Assembly: GCA_026119855.1 (NCBI GenBank)
Contig: JAOWBW010000482.1
Span: 744,001 to 808,000, forward strand
Source: Campanula takesimana
Taxonomy: Eukaryota > Streptophyta > Magnoliopsida > Asterales > Campanulaceae
Length of the DNA: 64,000 bases
Reading direction: 5' to 3'
Part shown: piece after piece, positions 9,582-20,442 of the stretch
Numbering within the stretch: position 1 is the first letter of the stretch
How the letters are laid out: each line of letters starts with the position of its first letter
Made by a program: the position numbers and the translations under genes
The notes under the pieces: generated by a model
Databases searched by the model: none
The model's input: the letters and a program-made list of their open reading frames with translations, nothing else
Told to the model about the DNA's origin: nothing

Positions 9582-12024
9582 CTAATCTTCTTCAATTGTC
9601 ATGAATACATCTCTTTCTACAAAAGTTACCAATCTGTCATTTAACCATTCATCCCCCATCTTAGACCTCAAATCGCTCTTTACATGCTTCATAGCGGAAA
9701 AGACCCGCTCAACACTTGCGGTTGCTACCGGCAAAAGCAAAGCAAGCTTCACAAGCTTATAAACCATACGATAAGTCTCATTCTTCTTGGTTGCCACAAG
9801 TGTCGTTGAAATATCAACAAGCCCTTTCAAATCTGAAAAACGAGAGTCTAAGCGCATATCCATAATATAATTAGCCAATTGATTGCGGATAGATGATTCA
9901 CATTCCTCCAAAAAATCATTAGGATACAATTGTGTCATCCTCATCAAGTTGTCTTCATCAAAAGAAGCAAACAACGAAGAAGGACTCAAGCATGCTATAC
10001 ATTGTAATAATTCGGTGCTTTCCACATTAAATCTTTCATCAAGTTCTTTCAATTGCACATCTATAATACTAAAAAAACAATCATTCTTGTAATGATGTAG
10101 ATTAGTAACAAATGAACTCTGACGACGGGATTTCTTCAACAAGTAATAGGGTCCATCCATATCCGGCACATCAATGCCATGTCTCTTACAAATTTCATCA
10201 ACACTATTAAAGAGTACTTCCCATCCACTATCCCTCTTTTGTTGACGTCGTCTTTTGGCAATTGTAACAAGATTCAAGGCATTCATGAGATCTTACTCAA
10301 GTCTTTGTAAAGCCAAATTCAAATCATGAGTAATCCCTAAAATATCAACCATCAAATACAACATGAAAATAAAACGAATATCATGTAACCCATTTATCAA
10401 AGTGCTTGCTTGACCACGAACGTCACAAGAAGCATCTTCAACAATTGTTTCAAGGACTTTAATCACCGGACCATACAACCTCATTATACTCGTAAGAGTC
10501 TTGAAGTGGGGACCCCCAACGAGTATCACCCGCCCTCGTAAGAGATGATTGTTGATTTAAACCTCTACCGGTTTCTACCAAACCCTCTTCAATTATTTCG
10601 GCCAAATGAGCAAATTGTTTGTCTCGAAGCAACTCTTGCCTTTTGTTAGAACAACCAATAATATTCACAACATCATTAACCAATCTGAAAAAAGCACCCA
10701 CATCAATTACGCTTGACAGCCGCAACTAGTGCCAATTGAAGTTGATGAGCAAAACAATAAACATAAAATGTAGAAGGATTCTCCTTTTGAATTAAAATTC
10801 TTAATCCATTTTCACGACCACTCATATTGCTTGCTTCATCATACCCTTGACCTCTAATCTTAGACATACTCAAATTATTCTTAGTCAAAAGGTCTTCAAT
10901 TGCATTTTTAAGTGATATGGCATTTGTTTCTTTCACATGTGCTACCCCCAAAAATCTTTCCACAACACAGCCTTTGGAATCAACATAACGCACAACAAGC
11001 CCCAATTTTTCTTTCATAGAACAATCAATAGATTCATCCGCTAAAATAGTGAATACATCATCCCCAATCTCTCTACAAATTTTTGAAGTGGTTAAAAATG
11101 CACATGCCTTTGCAAGTTCTTTTTGAATGGTGGGGGCGGTCATCTTACGACTCCCATGTTGACCATGAACCTCTCTTAAGACATTTACATATTCAAGAAA
11201 ATGACCTTGATAAGAAGAATCGTTTGCCTCGTTATGGCCCCGAAAAGCTTGCCCACCCCTCAAAAGTAATCTAGTAGCTCTAAGTGATGTCTTCAAGTTC
11301 ATTACATAATCATTCTTTTCTTGTTCACTTTGTCTATTCAAACATGTTCTAATGCTCTGCTTTGAGTTTGTGAGAATTGTGCATTTTGATTTATTTGCTT
11401 GATGTGATTCACTATTAGCATGTAAGTCAAGCCCCTCCTTCATTCTATTCCAACTCCTAAAACCATTCTCTTTACCAACAAAAGATTCACCACCATACTT
11501 ACTCACATCTTTAAAAAAATAGCATTGCAAACAAAACAAGGCATCTATCTTTATCTATATTCCAACCAATCTTTATATTGACTAAACCACGTATGATTAA
11601 ATTTACGCTTTTTACCTGAGATGAGAGTGGTCGGATATTCTGGTAGATTTGGTTGTTCCGGTCCTTTATGGAGATACATTCTTCTAACTCTTTCAACATC
11701 ATCCGGATGAAAAACCGAAATTGAATCCCTTTTCCCTGGATCACTTTGTAGGGTCACATCTTCGCCTTTTAATCGTATTGTAGGTTGGGATTTAATTGAA
11801 GCATTAGTAGGTTGTGGACCTTTTGTTTCTTGAAGAACTACCTCCGGCTCCTCTTGAGCAATTGTAACACTAGGTCTTGCTTTATTTCTCGGAGTAATCG
11901 TAATGAATCGATCCAACAACCTATTACCAAATACCAATGATATCAAATGAGAAGAACAATATAGAATGTGCATAATCCAAGAGACAAGAAGGAGAAAATC
12001 TGAATTTAAACAAGACCATAACAT
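9582..12024 (-). pseudogene. hAT transposase of hAT2, multiply frameshifted
   Basis: Related in layout to the hAT1 transposase. Reading leftward, the segments are: 12024-11551, N-terminal and TTF-like (HPDDVERVRRMYLHKGPEQPN, SQYKDWLEYR); 11539-10703 (LFCLQCYFF-like cysteine region, VFTILADESIDCS, KIRGQGYDEASNMSG, FYVYCFAHQLQLALV); 10725-10459 (VGAFFRLVNDVVNIIG); then 10529-9582 with an in-frame stop near 10290 and the dimerisation block VATASVERVFSAMKHVK...MGDEWLNDRLVTFVE. The pieces lie in at least three frames, so several indels have accumulated. It cannot encode a working protein as it stands. Introns could explain a frame change, but the breaks fall within conserved domains. Confidence 0.88.
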
Positions 12025-12188
12025 TTGAATTAGAAATAGGTGGGATACATGACAGTGAAATAGAAAGTAACTAAATCCAAGTTAGCACCAAAATCAAGAA
12101 GAAAATCATGACAGTGAAATCAATTTTAGGGGTTAGGGTTTACCTTTGATTGGATTTTTTCTTGATTTCTTGAGGGGGCTGTGGAGGG

Positions 12189-13717
12189 TGTAAGGATCCC
12201 TCCCCCGCGCGGAGGATCGCGACGAGTTTTGGGGCGAAAAAGCCGAACACGGTTATCTCACAAAACATAACGGAGTCGCCACTTTTGTTAATTATTTAAC
12301 CCAACAAAAGAAAAGGTTAGAGATTCTATTAGTTCGGAGGTCAGGTTACGCTTTGGGAAGAGTTTCACGTCACCCAAGTCACCTCGGATAGGACCGAGTC
12401 TCCCTAATGTTAGTTAAGGAAAGTGCATGTGTGTGTGTGTGTTTTCAAAATGGGAGAAACTGACTGTTTTGGCAAAACTAGTTAATTATTTAACAGAAAA
12501 GGTTTATTTTGCAAACTTTTTGGTCAGAAAAGGAAGAAACTGGAAAATGCCCTCCCTGGCCAAAGTAGCCGTACGGATGGAGAGCGCTCTCCAGGGCATT
12601 TTTACAGTTTATAAGAAAAACAGTCCAGTTTCAGTTAAAACAGAGTATCTTTGCTGAAACTGGACTGGAATGTTGATTTCCAGTTTATGATTAACAACAA
12701 AACTTTGGAATGTTCATTCCTATGCACTTTGACATCAAAGGAACCCCAAAAACAAAGATTTAGGTGTGATCAAAGGCAATCATTGGAGAGATTTATGAAA
12801 AGTTGATGAACATGGCATTTAGACCAAAATGACCATTTTGGTGGATAAAGATTGAAACTTTACCACCAAAATGGACTTATTATACAAGATTAAACCCTTC
12901 AGGACAAAAATATAACATAAAGATCAAATCTTTATGTCTCATACTTGGTGATTTATGGCTAGATCATGGTTGGGATGATAAAGATTGAAACTTTATCCCC
13001 CAATCATGACTCTTATGGCCAAACAAGAACAACATCAACATGAAATTTAACAAATCATTATCATCCTAGGTTTTATCCCATAAATCACACACTAGGTGTG
13101 AAGGGGACCTTGAATCACCTCATGATTTGGATCATATACATATATAATCATAATATACATAGCTTGAAAGGCCAAGACTTATATAATATATAGATATAGT
13201 GCTTGATAATGGACAAGACTTGCAAGAAATGTAAAGTGCTGAAATGGACAAGACTTTGCAAGAACAAGAAGAAATAACACAAGATAAACAAGTAATATGA
13301 ACAAAGATAACAGAGAGTTGGAGATGAAGAAGAAGATGGGGAGAAGGAGGCTTCACCTATTGTGGTTATGGACTATCTTCCTCTCTAATCACTCAAATGT
13401 GTATATTACTCACTTTCTGTTCTCAAACTGGCAGAGTTTCAACTCACAAAACGTTTTCTTCCCCCCAAAAATGATCAGCATGGGGTTTAATTTATAGAGG
13501 TTGAGGGTGCCCAACATAGCCGTACGGCTAGGGACCTCATGCACCCAAACCATCCGTACGACTCGACTTGGCGAGCTTCTGGATTTTTCTAAGTTTAATT
13601 CCAGTTCAGTCCTGGAATATCAGGTTTATCCTAGTGAGGTCCTGGCCCATTGGTTTATCCCTAAATGGTACCAAGAATTCCTCTAAAGTAGGTCGATTTC
13701 AGATTGGGGTACTTACA
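12189..13717 (-). repeat. Tat1 3' LTR (left)
   Basis: This 1529-bp LTR has a near-identical mate at 30507-32036. The ends are TGTAAG...CTTACA. It contains a short (TG)n run near 12428 and the word CCGTACGG in three variants (about 12569, 13518 and 13553), the middle one being the 12-bp palindrome AGCCGTACGGCT. A few dozen or fewer substitutions separate the LTRs by eye, implying a fairly recent insertion. ORFs inside are short and match no known protein. Confidence 0.92.
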
Positions 13718-13731
13718 AAGCCCCTCGGCAA
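13718..13731 (-). promoter_or_regulatory. Tat1 polypurine tract region
   Basis: On the sense (minus) strand the sequence abutting the LTR is TTGCCGAGGGGCTT. Tat2 has almost the same words at the equivalent place. This is the expected site for plus-strand priming of reverse transcription. Confidence 0.65.
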
Positions 13732-13767
13732 CGTCGCTTTTGAAGAGAGCGGGGTTGTCGATAAAAT

Positions 13768-14264
13768 AAGCATCCTAATCTGATGGGAGGACGGCTTAGC
13801 CGATTTGGGTGAGAGATTCTAAGGCTACTCAAACCTATAAGCATCCCATTTTGATGGGAGGACGGCTTAGCCGATTTGGGTGAGAGATTCTAAGGCTACT
13901 CAAACCTATAAGTATCCCATTTTGATAGGAGGACGGCATAGCCGATTTGGGTGAGAGATTCTAAGGCTACTCAAACCTATAAGCATCCCATTTTGATGGG
14001 AGGACGGCTTAGCCGATTTGGGTGAGAGATTCTAAGGCTACTCAAACCTATAAGCATCCCATTTTGATGGGAGGACGGCTTAGCCGATTTGGGTGAGAGA
14101 TTCTAAGGCTACTCAAACCTATAAGCACCCCATTTTGATGGGAGGATGGCATAGCCAATTTTGGTGAGAAATTCTAAGGCTACTCAAACCTATAAGCATA
14201 CCATTTTGATTGGAGGATGGCATAGCCGATTTTGGTGAGAGATTCTAAGGCTACTCAAACCTAT
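13768..14264 (-). repeat. 71-bp tandem array, 7 units
   Basis: Seven head-to-tail units of exactly 71 bp start at 13768, 13839, 13910, 13981, 14052, 14123 and 14194. Each contains GGGAGGACGGCTTAGCCGA and GAGAGATTCTAAGGCTACTC. The last two units are the most diverged. The array lies just inside the 3' LTR of Tat1 in its 3' non-coding region, where Tat/Ogre elements often carry minisatellites. Confidence 0.95.
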
Positions 14265-14411
14265 GGGCCTTAGGTGGATATCCATTCATCCCTTCCTAAA
14301 CAGGCATGGCTTAAAGGCTGGACTTGGTCAACTTGACTCTATTTGGAGAGGGTTGATTCGAGGATAACTGGCCTTACGTCCAACCGAGGACTGCCGGGAC
14401 AACAAAACCCA

Positions 14412-14645
14412 ATGGTCTTACGTCATGCCGGACGACCAAGGACGAATTTCACGGAATCTAATGGTCTTACGCCACGCCGGACGGCCAAAGGACAAGTCTA
14501 ATGAAACTTAATGGTCTTACGTCACGCCGGACGGCCAAGGGGTAAGTCTAACGAAGCCTCATGGTCTTACGTCATACCGGACGGCCAAAGGACAACTCAT
14601 AACCTAATGGTCTTATGTCACACCGGACGGCCAAGGGCGAAGGCT
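14412..14645 (-). repeat. About 50-bp tandem array, 5 units
   Basis: Five units start at 14412, 14461, 14511, 14561 and 14606. Each begins ATGGTCTTACG and contains CGCCGGACGGCCAA or a close variant. A decayed sixth unit may precede them near 14365. This is part of the Tat1 3' non-coding region. Confidence 0.85.
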
Positions 14646-15009
14646 TGAACCTATAATGACTATTCCGAGTCAAGGTTTGACTTGGGTCAAATCAACTCTA
14701 CGGGATGACTGACACTCTTTCTTGACACCGGGGGAGAGCCTAGGGGCGACCTTCAAGACTCATTGTGGTTGAAAAGGTCCAAGATTTTTGAAAATCATTC
14801 AAAATCATTTTGCTTGAAACATCGTTTTTGACAAATGACGCCAGATGGGCAAATTTTGGAAATGCTTATTCCTAAAGGCAAATCTTTTAACAAAGAATTT
14901 TAGTCAAATTTTTTATTTTAACTTAACCGTGAGGTTTGTTATGCATAAGGTCCTTTGGATTTTGTCCATTCGTTGTGAAGTTACTAATGGTAGGGAATCT
15001 GCTCGTCAC

Positions 15010-15180
15010 TGTTGTGGGGATAGCCCCAATGTCATCATGACCGTTGATGTGGAGGTAGCCCCAATGTCCTCGTTGTCGCGGAGGTAGCCCCATTGTCGTC
15101 GTTGTCGTCGATGTCGGGGTAACCCCCTGTCCTTGTTGTCATTAATGTGGAGGTAGCCCTAATGTCGTCTTTCGACTTTT
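15010..15180 (-). repeat. Degenerate GTCGTTGTC-rich repeats
   Basis: Short irregular repeats of GGTAGCCCCAATGTC and GTCGTCGTTGTC. Tat2 has comparable degenerate TAGCCCCTAGG repeats at 36780-38460. No protein is encoded. Confidence 0.6.
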
Positions 15181-15266
15181 GATGTTGACGTGGACCCGTT
15201 GTCGTCTTTTGGCTTTTGAGGTGAGGTTAAGAACCCATCCCTTTTCATGACGCACCCTTTCTTTTT

Positions 15267-15303
15267 CCTAGGCCGCCCTTTCGGGTTTTCAACCTAGCGG
15301 GCT
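15267..15303 (-). other. Hairpin motif with GNRA-type loop (Tat1)
   Basis: On the sense strand the core CCCGAAAGGG can form a short stem closed by a GAAA tetraloop, enclosed by TAGG and CCTA. The Tat2 counterpart (38552-38588) keeps the core but has TAGA and TCTA in the outer stem, a compensatory change. Both copies are followed by a tract of A and G and then GGGTGCGTCAT. This suggests a structured RNA element; its role is unknown. Confidence 0.6.
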
Positions 15304-15805
15304 ACTCTTTTGGTGCCTTTTTTTTTATGAGCGATCCAGCCGACTCGATAGAACGGGGGACTTTAAAGTATTTTTCTTGGAGGAAACATGCAACGGCATT
15401 TTATTTGGGAGAGAGTCCCTTTATGCTGGTGAGCTCTTTGAGCAATATATCATGAAATGGGAGGAAGCCCTTGCTTGACAGAATACAAGTGTTTAGCTCT
15501 TTCCTAAGATGGAGAAAAGAAGACTCGTGGAGACATTTGAAATTTGCCTTAGTTAATATCATCAAATGATTGCTTGAATGGACCATGTTTATCATTAAGT
15601 CAGGATTATAGCAAGCAATTAGCCTTAACATGTATAAATGTTGTGATCAATTAAGATTAAGATTCGATCAGTGGCAAGATCGGGAGGAGAATAGGTTTAG
15701 AAGGTGGAATTGGTCATTATCTGGGAAATTGGTCATTGAAGGGACCAAGGGACGAGAACTTGGTCATTTTGAGAGGACCACGGTTTGATGGTTTTGTTTC
15801 ATGTT

Positions 15806-15868
15806 GTGACCGGACCCGAAGGTTGCCTACGTTCCCCTCAGTTTGAGGAGCTCAGGTCGCCGTAGTTC
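15806..15868 (-). other. CTACG hairpin motif (Tat1)
   Basis: The sense strand reads GAACTACGGCGACCTGAG, then a small inner stem (CCTCA against TGAGG), then AACGTAGGCAACC. The CTACG and CGTAG words pair as an outer stem. Related copies lie in Tat2 at 39036-39096 and 36489-36548. I recall similar GAACTACG...ACGTAGGC sequences from other plant Tat-like elements. Confidence 0.6.
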
Positions 15869-17455
15869 GGCCCTAGGCCGTCTTTTGCTGAAATTGGCTT
15901 TCTTTCGATGTTGTCTCGGAGGACGTTGTTGCTCACTTTGCTTTGCGGTGAACTCCTTGAGATGGATTTCTTTTCCTTCTTTTCATACATTCATTTCCTT
16001 TCCCCCTTCTCCCCCCCTTTTTTTTGGGAGGAGGTAAACATTAGCCCCAGCTGCTTTCTCGGGCATTGGCTCCTTTGTAGCCCCTTGGTGGCGTGCCTGT
16101 TACTTTGGGCTGACTTTTAAGATTCCGGGAAGCCCTATGCTTGGTCGCACACGTGTGAGAACTGTCAAATCTTGGTGGTCGAGCAACAACGTCCTCACCT
16201 TTTCACTGTCTCGGGATGCCTTCGATGCACATCAAGAATTGGTCTTGGAAAGGTGTATCGGGTTGTGTATTGGGGAAGTGTATGAGGAAAAACTTGCCAT
16301 TAATGGTTTCTTCATACCAATTGATCACAACATTTATTCACATCAAGATTAATTGTTTGCATTTAGCGTTTTTCATTTGTGTTTAGGTCCATTCGTCCTT
16401 AATGAGTCGTCATTGACTAGTATGCTTAGAAGTCACTTCATCATTTTGGGGACGTAGCAATCAATTGATAATAACAAGCAAGGCAATTTCAAGAGTAAAA
16501 GTATATTGCAAATAATGTCTCAAGTCTAGAGAGAAGAGAAGGAAAATGACTCTTTTATTGAGACAACTTTGTACATACATGTCCAAGTGCGGACCTTTGT
16601 AAAAATAAAAAGACACAGTCCGGGATGGACTTTTGGTGAAAGTCTAGATCCTACGAGGCTGGAAGACTCATTTTTTTTGTTTTAGGGATGGGTTCCCATG
16701 AAGCACGATGACCCATTTTCTTCCTCAATTGTTGGAGGGGTTGTCGGCAGCATATCCCATGTCTTCTACGGGGAACTCGGGTTCCATGTCATCGGGAAAG
16801 ATGTCACGAGGTCTCCATTTGGTTTGGCGTTGTAATCGCCGGATCCGTCTACTACTCATGAGTTGAGAGTTTGCTCTGGCCATCTCCTTTTGGTGATTTT
16901 CTTTCAAGGCGTGCAACCTTTGTGCATGACACTCGACGAGGGTACAGGCCTCCATTTGATGTATCCGCCTTTGGGTTTCCGAAGAACGGGCTTCTCCTTG
17001 TTGTTCACGTGGATGGTTGTCTCGGACGCCAATTCAGGTGTGGGCTCTTTGGTCGATGTTTTCGATGGACAGAACCGCGAAGGACTTTTAGCATATTAAA
17101 CCTCAAGGTGAAATTATAACCATGATTTGAGAAAAATGCTTCATTATCGGATTAGCCTTTTAGGAAAAACTTGATCTTTTTATTTTAAGTTTTTTTTTTT
17201 TTTTTTTTGAAGACATACTTTTGTTTTGAGTGAAAGACTCACACATATTTTTTTATGTAAACTTTTGACAAGGCAATAATGATAATAATTTTATTAAGAA
17301 AACTGACAATGGACTCAGAATGGTCACCACATGGCTTCAACCGGGGAGTCAAGACTCTAACTAAACCTAACAGACACCTTAACTGACTCTTCTTAAGGGC
17401 TTATCACACATCCTAAAAGCAACTGACTCTTCATAAGGATGAAAACAGACCTTTT
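15869..17455 (-). other. Tat1 non-coding region between gag and hairpins
   Basis: ORFs here are short and unrecognised. A poly-A/T tract lies at 17189-17209. I see no protease, reverse transcriptase or integrase motif on either strand, which is why Tat1 is called non-autonomous. Confidence 0.5.
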
Positions 17456-18391
17456 CTAAGGGGAGGTTGATGGAAGGGGTTTCGAAACTCCATCCTCGGC
17501 TGTGGAAATCGCAGCACCATTCATTTCCCAACCCGGGGCATTCAGCCCTTCAGACATTTTCTGTGCCGCTGATCCTTTCCAAACGCCTTCCGTCATTTCG
17601 GCTTTGCTAAGTTTAGGAACCATCATTTGGGACACTGATCTTGTCAACTTTTCCAAAACAGGCTCTCCCACTTTGGGATTGACAACTTTGTCAACCGCGG
17701 GCTCCTTTTCCTTGGGGCGGACATCACTCCATTTATCGACCATCGGGGAAGTCACAAATTTGAGCATTTTGACGCTCGTGTCATTGGCTGTGTCGGGGGT
17801 GTGGGGGCGTCCAAGCTCTCCCTTCTCGATTATCTTCGAGATGATGCGTTTTATGGCGGTGCAATCATTGGTATTATGGCCATGGTAGTTGTGGAAGGCA
17901 CACCTTTTAGTCTTGTCGCGACGTTTTTCAAGATTCTTTGGCCGGAAATCTTCGAGGGGCCACATGAGGCCTTGTTTGACCAATCCTTCAAACACTTTGC
18001 TTATGGGCATTCTGAAATCCTCAAACTTTGTGAAATGGAGCTTGGCTCGGCCTTTTGATTTTCTTTCATTGTTGACCGGAGCGTGGTGGGGATGAGAATC
18101 ACCGCTACTCAATGCAAAGGGGTGCCCATCGAGTGTCCTTTCAAACTTAGCTTCCATTTGCTTTCTCTTTCCCAACAATGTACCCGACTGAGGTGCAACA
18201 TGAGGATTCTGTGGAAGTGCATGGGTGTAGGCATACCCATAACCTTGGTTGCTTGCAGGAATATACATTGGAGGCATGCAATGAGCTTGTGGTCCAAGAG
18301 GTCTTCGATCGTAGAAATGATACGGGTCACCATGGAATCTTATCAGGAAATCCGGTGGAAGTCGGTTAGTGATGCATGGTCGGGTATCCAC
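17456..18391 (-). CDS. Tat-type Gag-like protein, C-terminal part (Tat1)
   Basis: 311 residues. The middle carries the recognisable segment FTKFEDFRMPISKVFEGLVKQG, then PLEDFRPKNLEKRRDKTKRC and CAFHNYHGHNTNDCTAIKRIISKIIEKGEL. This C-x2-4-H-x-H-x-C style cluster is typical of Gag from Tat/Ogre and related plant Gypsy elements and probably binds nucleic acid. The region after it is low-complexity. The conserved capsid-like part seen in Tat2 Gag (LDGVAKDWYMGLP) is not present, so this is a fragment or a diverged Gag. The adjoining ORF (18438-19028) is in a different frame, pointing to decay. The Met start is the first in frame and is not independently supported. Confidence 0.7.
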   Translation of the reverse strand: MDTRPCITNRLPPDFLIRFHGDPYHFYDRRPLGPQAHCMPPMYIPASNQGYGYAYTHALPQNPHVAPQSGTLLGKRKQMEAKFERTLDGHPFALSSGDSHPHHAPVNNERKSKGRAKLHFTKFEDFRMPISKVFEGLVKQGLMWPLEDFRPKNLEKRRDKTKRCAFHNYHGHNTNDCTAIKRIISKIIEKGELGRPHTPDTANDTSVKMLKFVTSPMVDKWSDVRPKEKEPAVDKVVNPKVGEPVLEKLTRSVSQMMVPKLSKAEMTEGVWKGSAAQKMSEGLNAPGWEMNGAAISTAEDGVSKPLPSTSP

Positions 18392-18437
18392 ATATGGTCT
18401 AAACAGTGACTGAGCTCCGGTAACTTGGTTGATGGCA

Positions 18438-19028
18438 TTAAACCGAAAGGTATGGTATTGTGAGTATGATGCTCGGGGGCGTAACCGGTGTGAACAGTGG
18501 TTTGTGGGCCTTTTGAGTGGATTGTGTTTGGGGTTTTATAGGAAGTGTCTCATGGGAGATGTTGGATTTGGGATGAGGTGGAGTGAGGAAGATTTGAGTG
18601 AGGGGCTCGTTGAGGATGATGGCGTGTTGGGGCGAAGAAATGGAGGTCTCGGTATTTTGGTGAGATGGAGGGGGCAATCTTTGGTTACAATCCGGAGGTC
18701 GGGTAGCTTCCGCCCTTTCATTGTGGTTGGTCACTTTGGTGAAGGGCCCATCAGTTGTGACATCTCTTTGTCTCATCGACTCATTGAACGGGTTCTGTGT
18801 TTCCTTGTGGCTCTTCGTGATGACTTCCTCCGTAGCCCCGGAGGCTTCTAGAGTTTGGAGCGGCTCTCCTTTCGTCAGGCTATCTGGGTTGTCTGCAACG
18901 TCGTTTCCCAAACTACCATCCATCAAAGCGGTCTTTCTGAGGTATCGGATCGGAGAAGTTGTAGTGACAGGGGATCTTTCTAACTCCACACGCACTAGGC
19001 GGCGACATGATGCTATCTTCCAATTCAT
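18438..19028 (-). CDS. Unrecognised ORF upstream of Gag in Tat1
   Basis: 196 residues rich in Pro, Thr and Ser, with no motif I recognise. It lies directly upstream of the Gag-like ORF in sense orientation, in another frame, and just downstream of the 55-bp array. It may be the N-terminal part of the same Gag separated by a frameshift, or a chance ORF in non-coding DNA. No function is proposed. Confidence 0.35.
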   Translation of the reverse strand: MNWKIASCRRLVRVELERSPVTTTSPIRYLRKTALMDGSLGNDVADNPDSLTKGEPLQTLEASGATEEVITKSHKETQNPFNESMRQRDVTTDGPFTKVTNHNERAEATRPPDCNQRLPPPSHQNTETSISSPQHAIILNEPLTQIFLTPPHPKSNISHETLPIKPQTQSTQKAHKPLFTPVTPPSIILTIPYLSV

Positions 19029-19285
19029 CTGAGCTACGGGGAAGACAAAAGGTAGCTTTAGGCTTGGGTAAACACTGAGTGAATGCTCATGCTACTGATG
19101 GGGAATGACCGCTGGGTAAAAAGGTGGACAGGATCAAATGGGATCTTAAATCCATTCGAGATTCAAACGGGGGTCTACTTACAAGGTTGTAACAGACTTC
19201 TTGGATGGCAACGGGGGATCCATTCGAAGACTTGACTTCCTAGGGGACTATTCCTAGGGGTTTAGCGGGGACAACGCCTAAGTCT

Positions 19286-20110
19286 TAACAGGGTCTCGGA
19301 GGACAACGGGGATCCGTCCAAAGACTCAACGAAATCACATAACGGAGGTCTTGGAGGACAACGGGGGTCTGTCCAAAGACTAAACGAAATCACATAACGG
19401 AGGCCTTAGAGGACAACGGGGGTCTATCCAGAGACTCAACGAAATCACATAACGGAGGTCTTGGAGGACAACGGGGGTCTGTCCAAAGACTTAACGAAAT
19501 CACATAACGGAGGTCTTAGAGGACAACGAGGGTCTGTCCAGAGACTTAACGAAATCACATAACGGAGGTCTTGGAGGACAACGGGGGTCTGTCCAGAGAC
19601 TTAACGAAATCACATAACGGAGGTCTTGGAGGATAACGGGGGTCTGTCCAGAGACTTAACGAAATCACATAACGGAGGTCTTGGAGGACAACGGGGGTCT
19701 GTCCAAAGACTTAACAAAATCACATAACGGAGGTCTTGGAGGACAACGGGGGTCTGTCCAAAGACTTAACGAAATCACATAACGGAGGTCTTGGAGGACA
19801 ACGGGGGTCTGTCCAGAGACTTAACGAAAACACATAACGGAGGTCTTGGAGGACAACGGGGGTCTGTCCAAAGACTTAACAAAATCACATAACGGAGGCC
19901 TTGGAGGACAACGGGGGTCTGTCCAAAGACTTAACGAAATCACATAACGGAGGCCTTGGAGGACAATGGGGGTCTGTCCAAAGACTTAACGAAATCACAT
20001 AACGGAGGCCTTGGAGGACAACGGGAGTCTGTCCAAAGACTTAACGAAATCACATAACGGAGGTCTTGGAGGACAACGGGGGTCCGTCCAAAGACTTAAC
20101 AAAGTGACAT
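19286..20110 (-). repeat. 55-bp tandem array, 15 units
   Basis: Fifteen exact-length units run from 19286 to 20110, each built on AACGGAGGTCTTGGAGGACA and GGGGGTCTGTCCAAAGACTT. Variation is mainly single substitutions. It lies in the 5' leader of Tat1, upstream of its gag-like ORFs. A seven-unit copy of the same array sits inside Gypsy1 at 26371-26755. Its frames read through as repetitive peptides, which I treat as spurious. Confidence 0.95.
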
Positions 20111-20442
20111 TTATTAACGCAAGAATGTGTCGAAGACAAGAAACAAAGAACGGAGCAAGCTCATGCCACGTGCAATTATTTATTCATTCAACTTTACTTA
20201 AAACGTATTTTTATTCTTAAATGGTTGGAAAAGAATCCACTTCTTTTTCGCAATTACTCTAAATCTTGGATCAGTGGAGGCCATCACTATGCCTATAGAC
20301 CCCTCGTTTTTCACCTGCCTTGCACACTCCCAAGGATGGACTGTCCCGTGCGAGGGTCCTATAGGGCAAGCGGCTTCCACCGACCGAAAGAACGATCCTA
20401 GGGTCTAGTGCATCGCAAGATTCCTAATGCGTGGGCCATTCC
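20111..20442 (-). other. Tat1 leader spacer and Gypsy1 TSD
   Basis: Unique sequence between the 55-bp array and Gypsy1, ending with target site ATTCC (20438-20442). The same spacer recurs with only a few differences at 26756-27087, including its own ATTCC. It contains no gene. Confidence 0.8.

Noticed and set aside
13768..14264. Regular direct repeats that might suggest a CRISPR array
   Set aside because: Units are contiguous without variable spacers, in a plant retroelement; they are minisatellites. The same holds for the 55- and 83-bp arrays.
17502..19032. Plus-strand ORFs opposite the Tat1 Gag region
   Set aside because: They are antisense to the Gag-like frame and show no motif.
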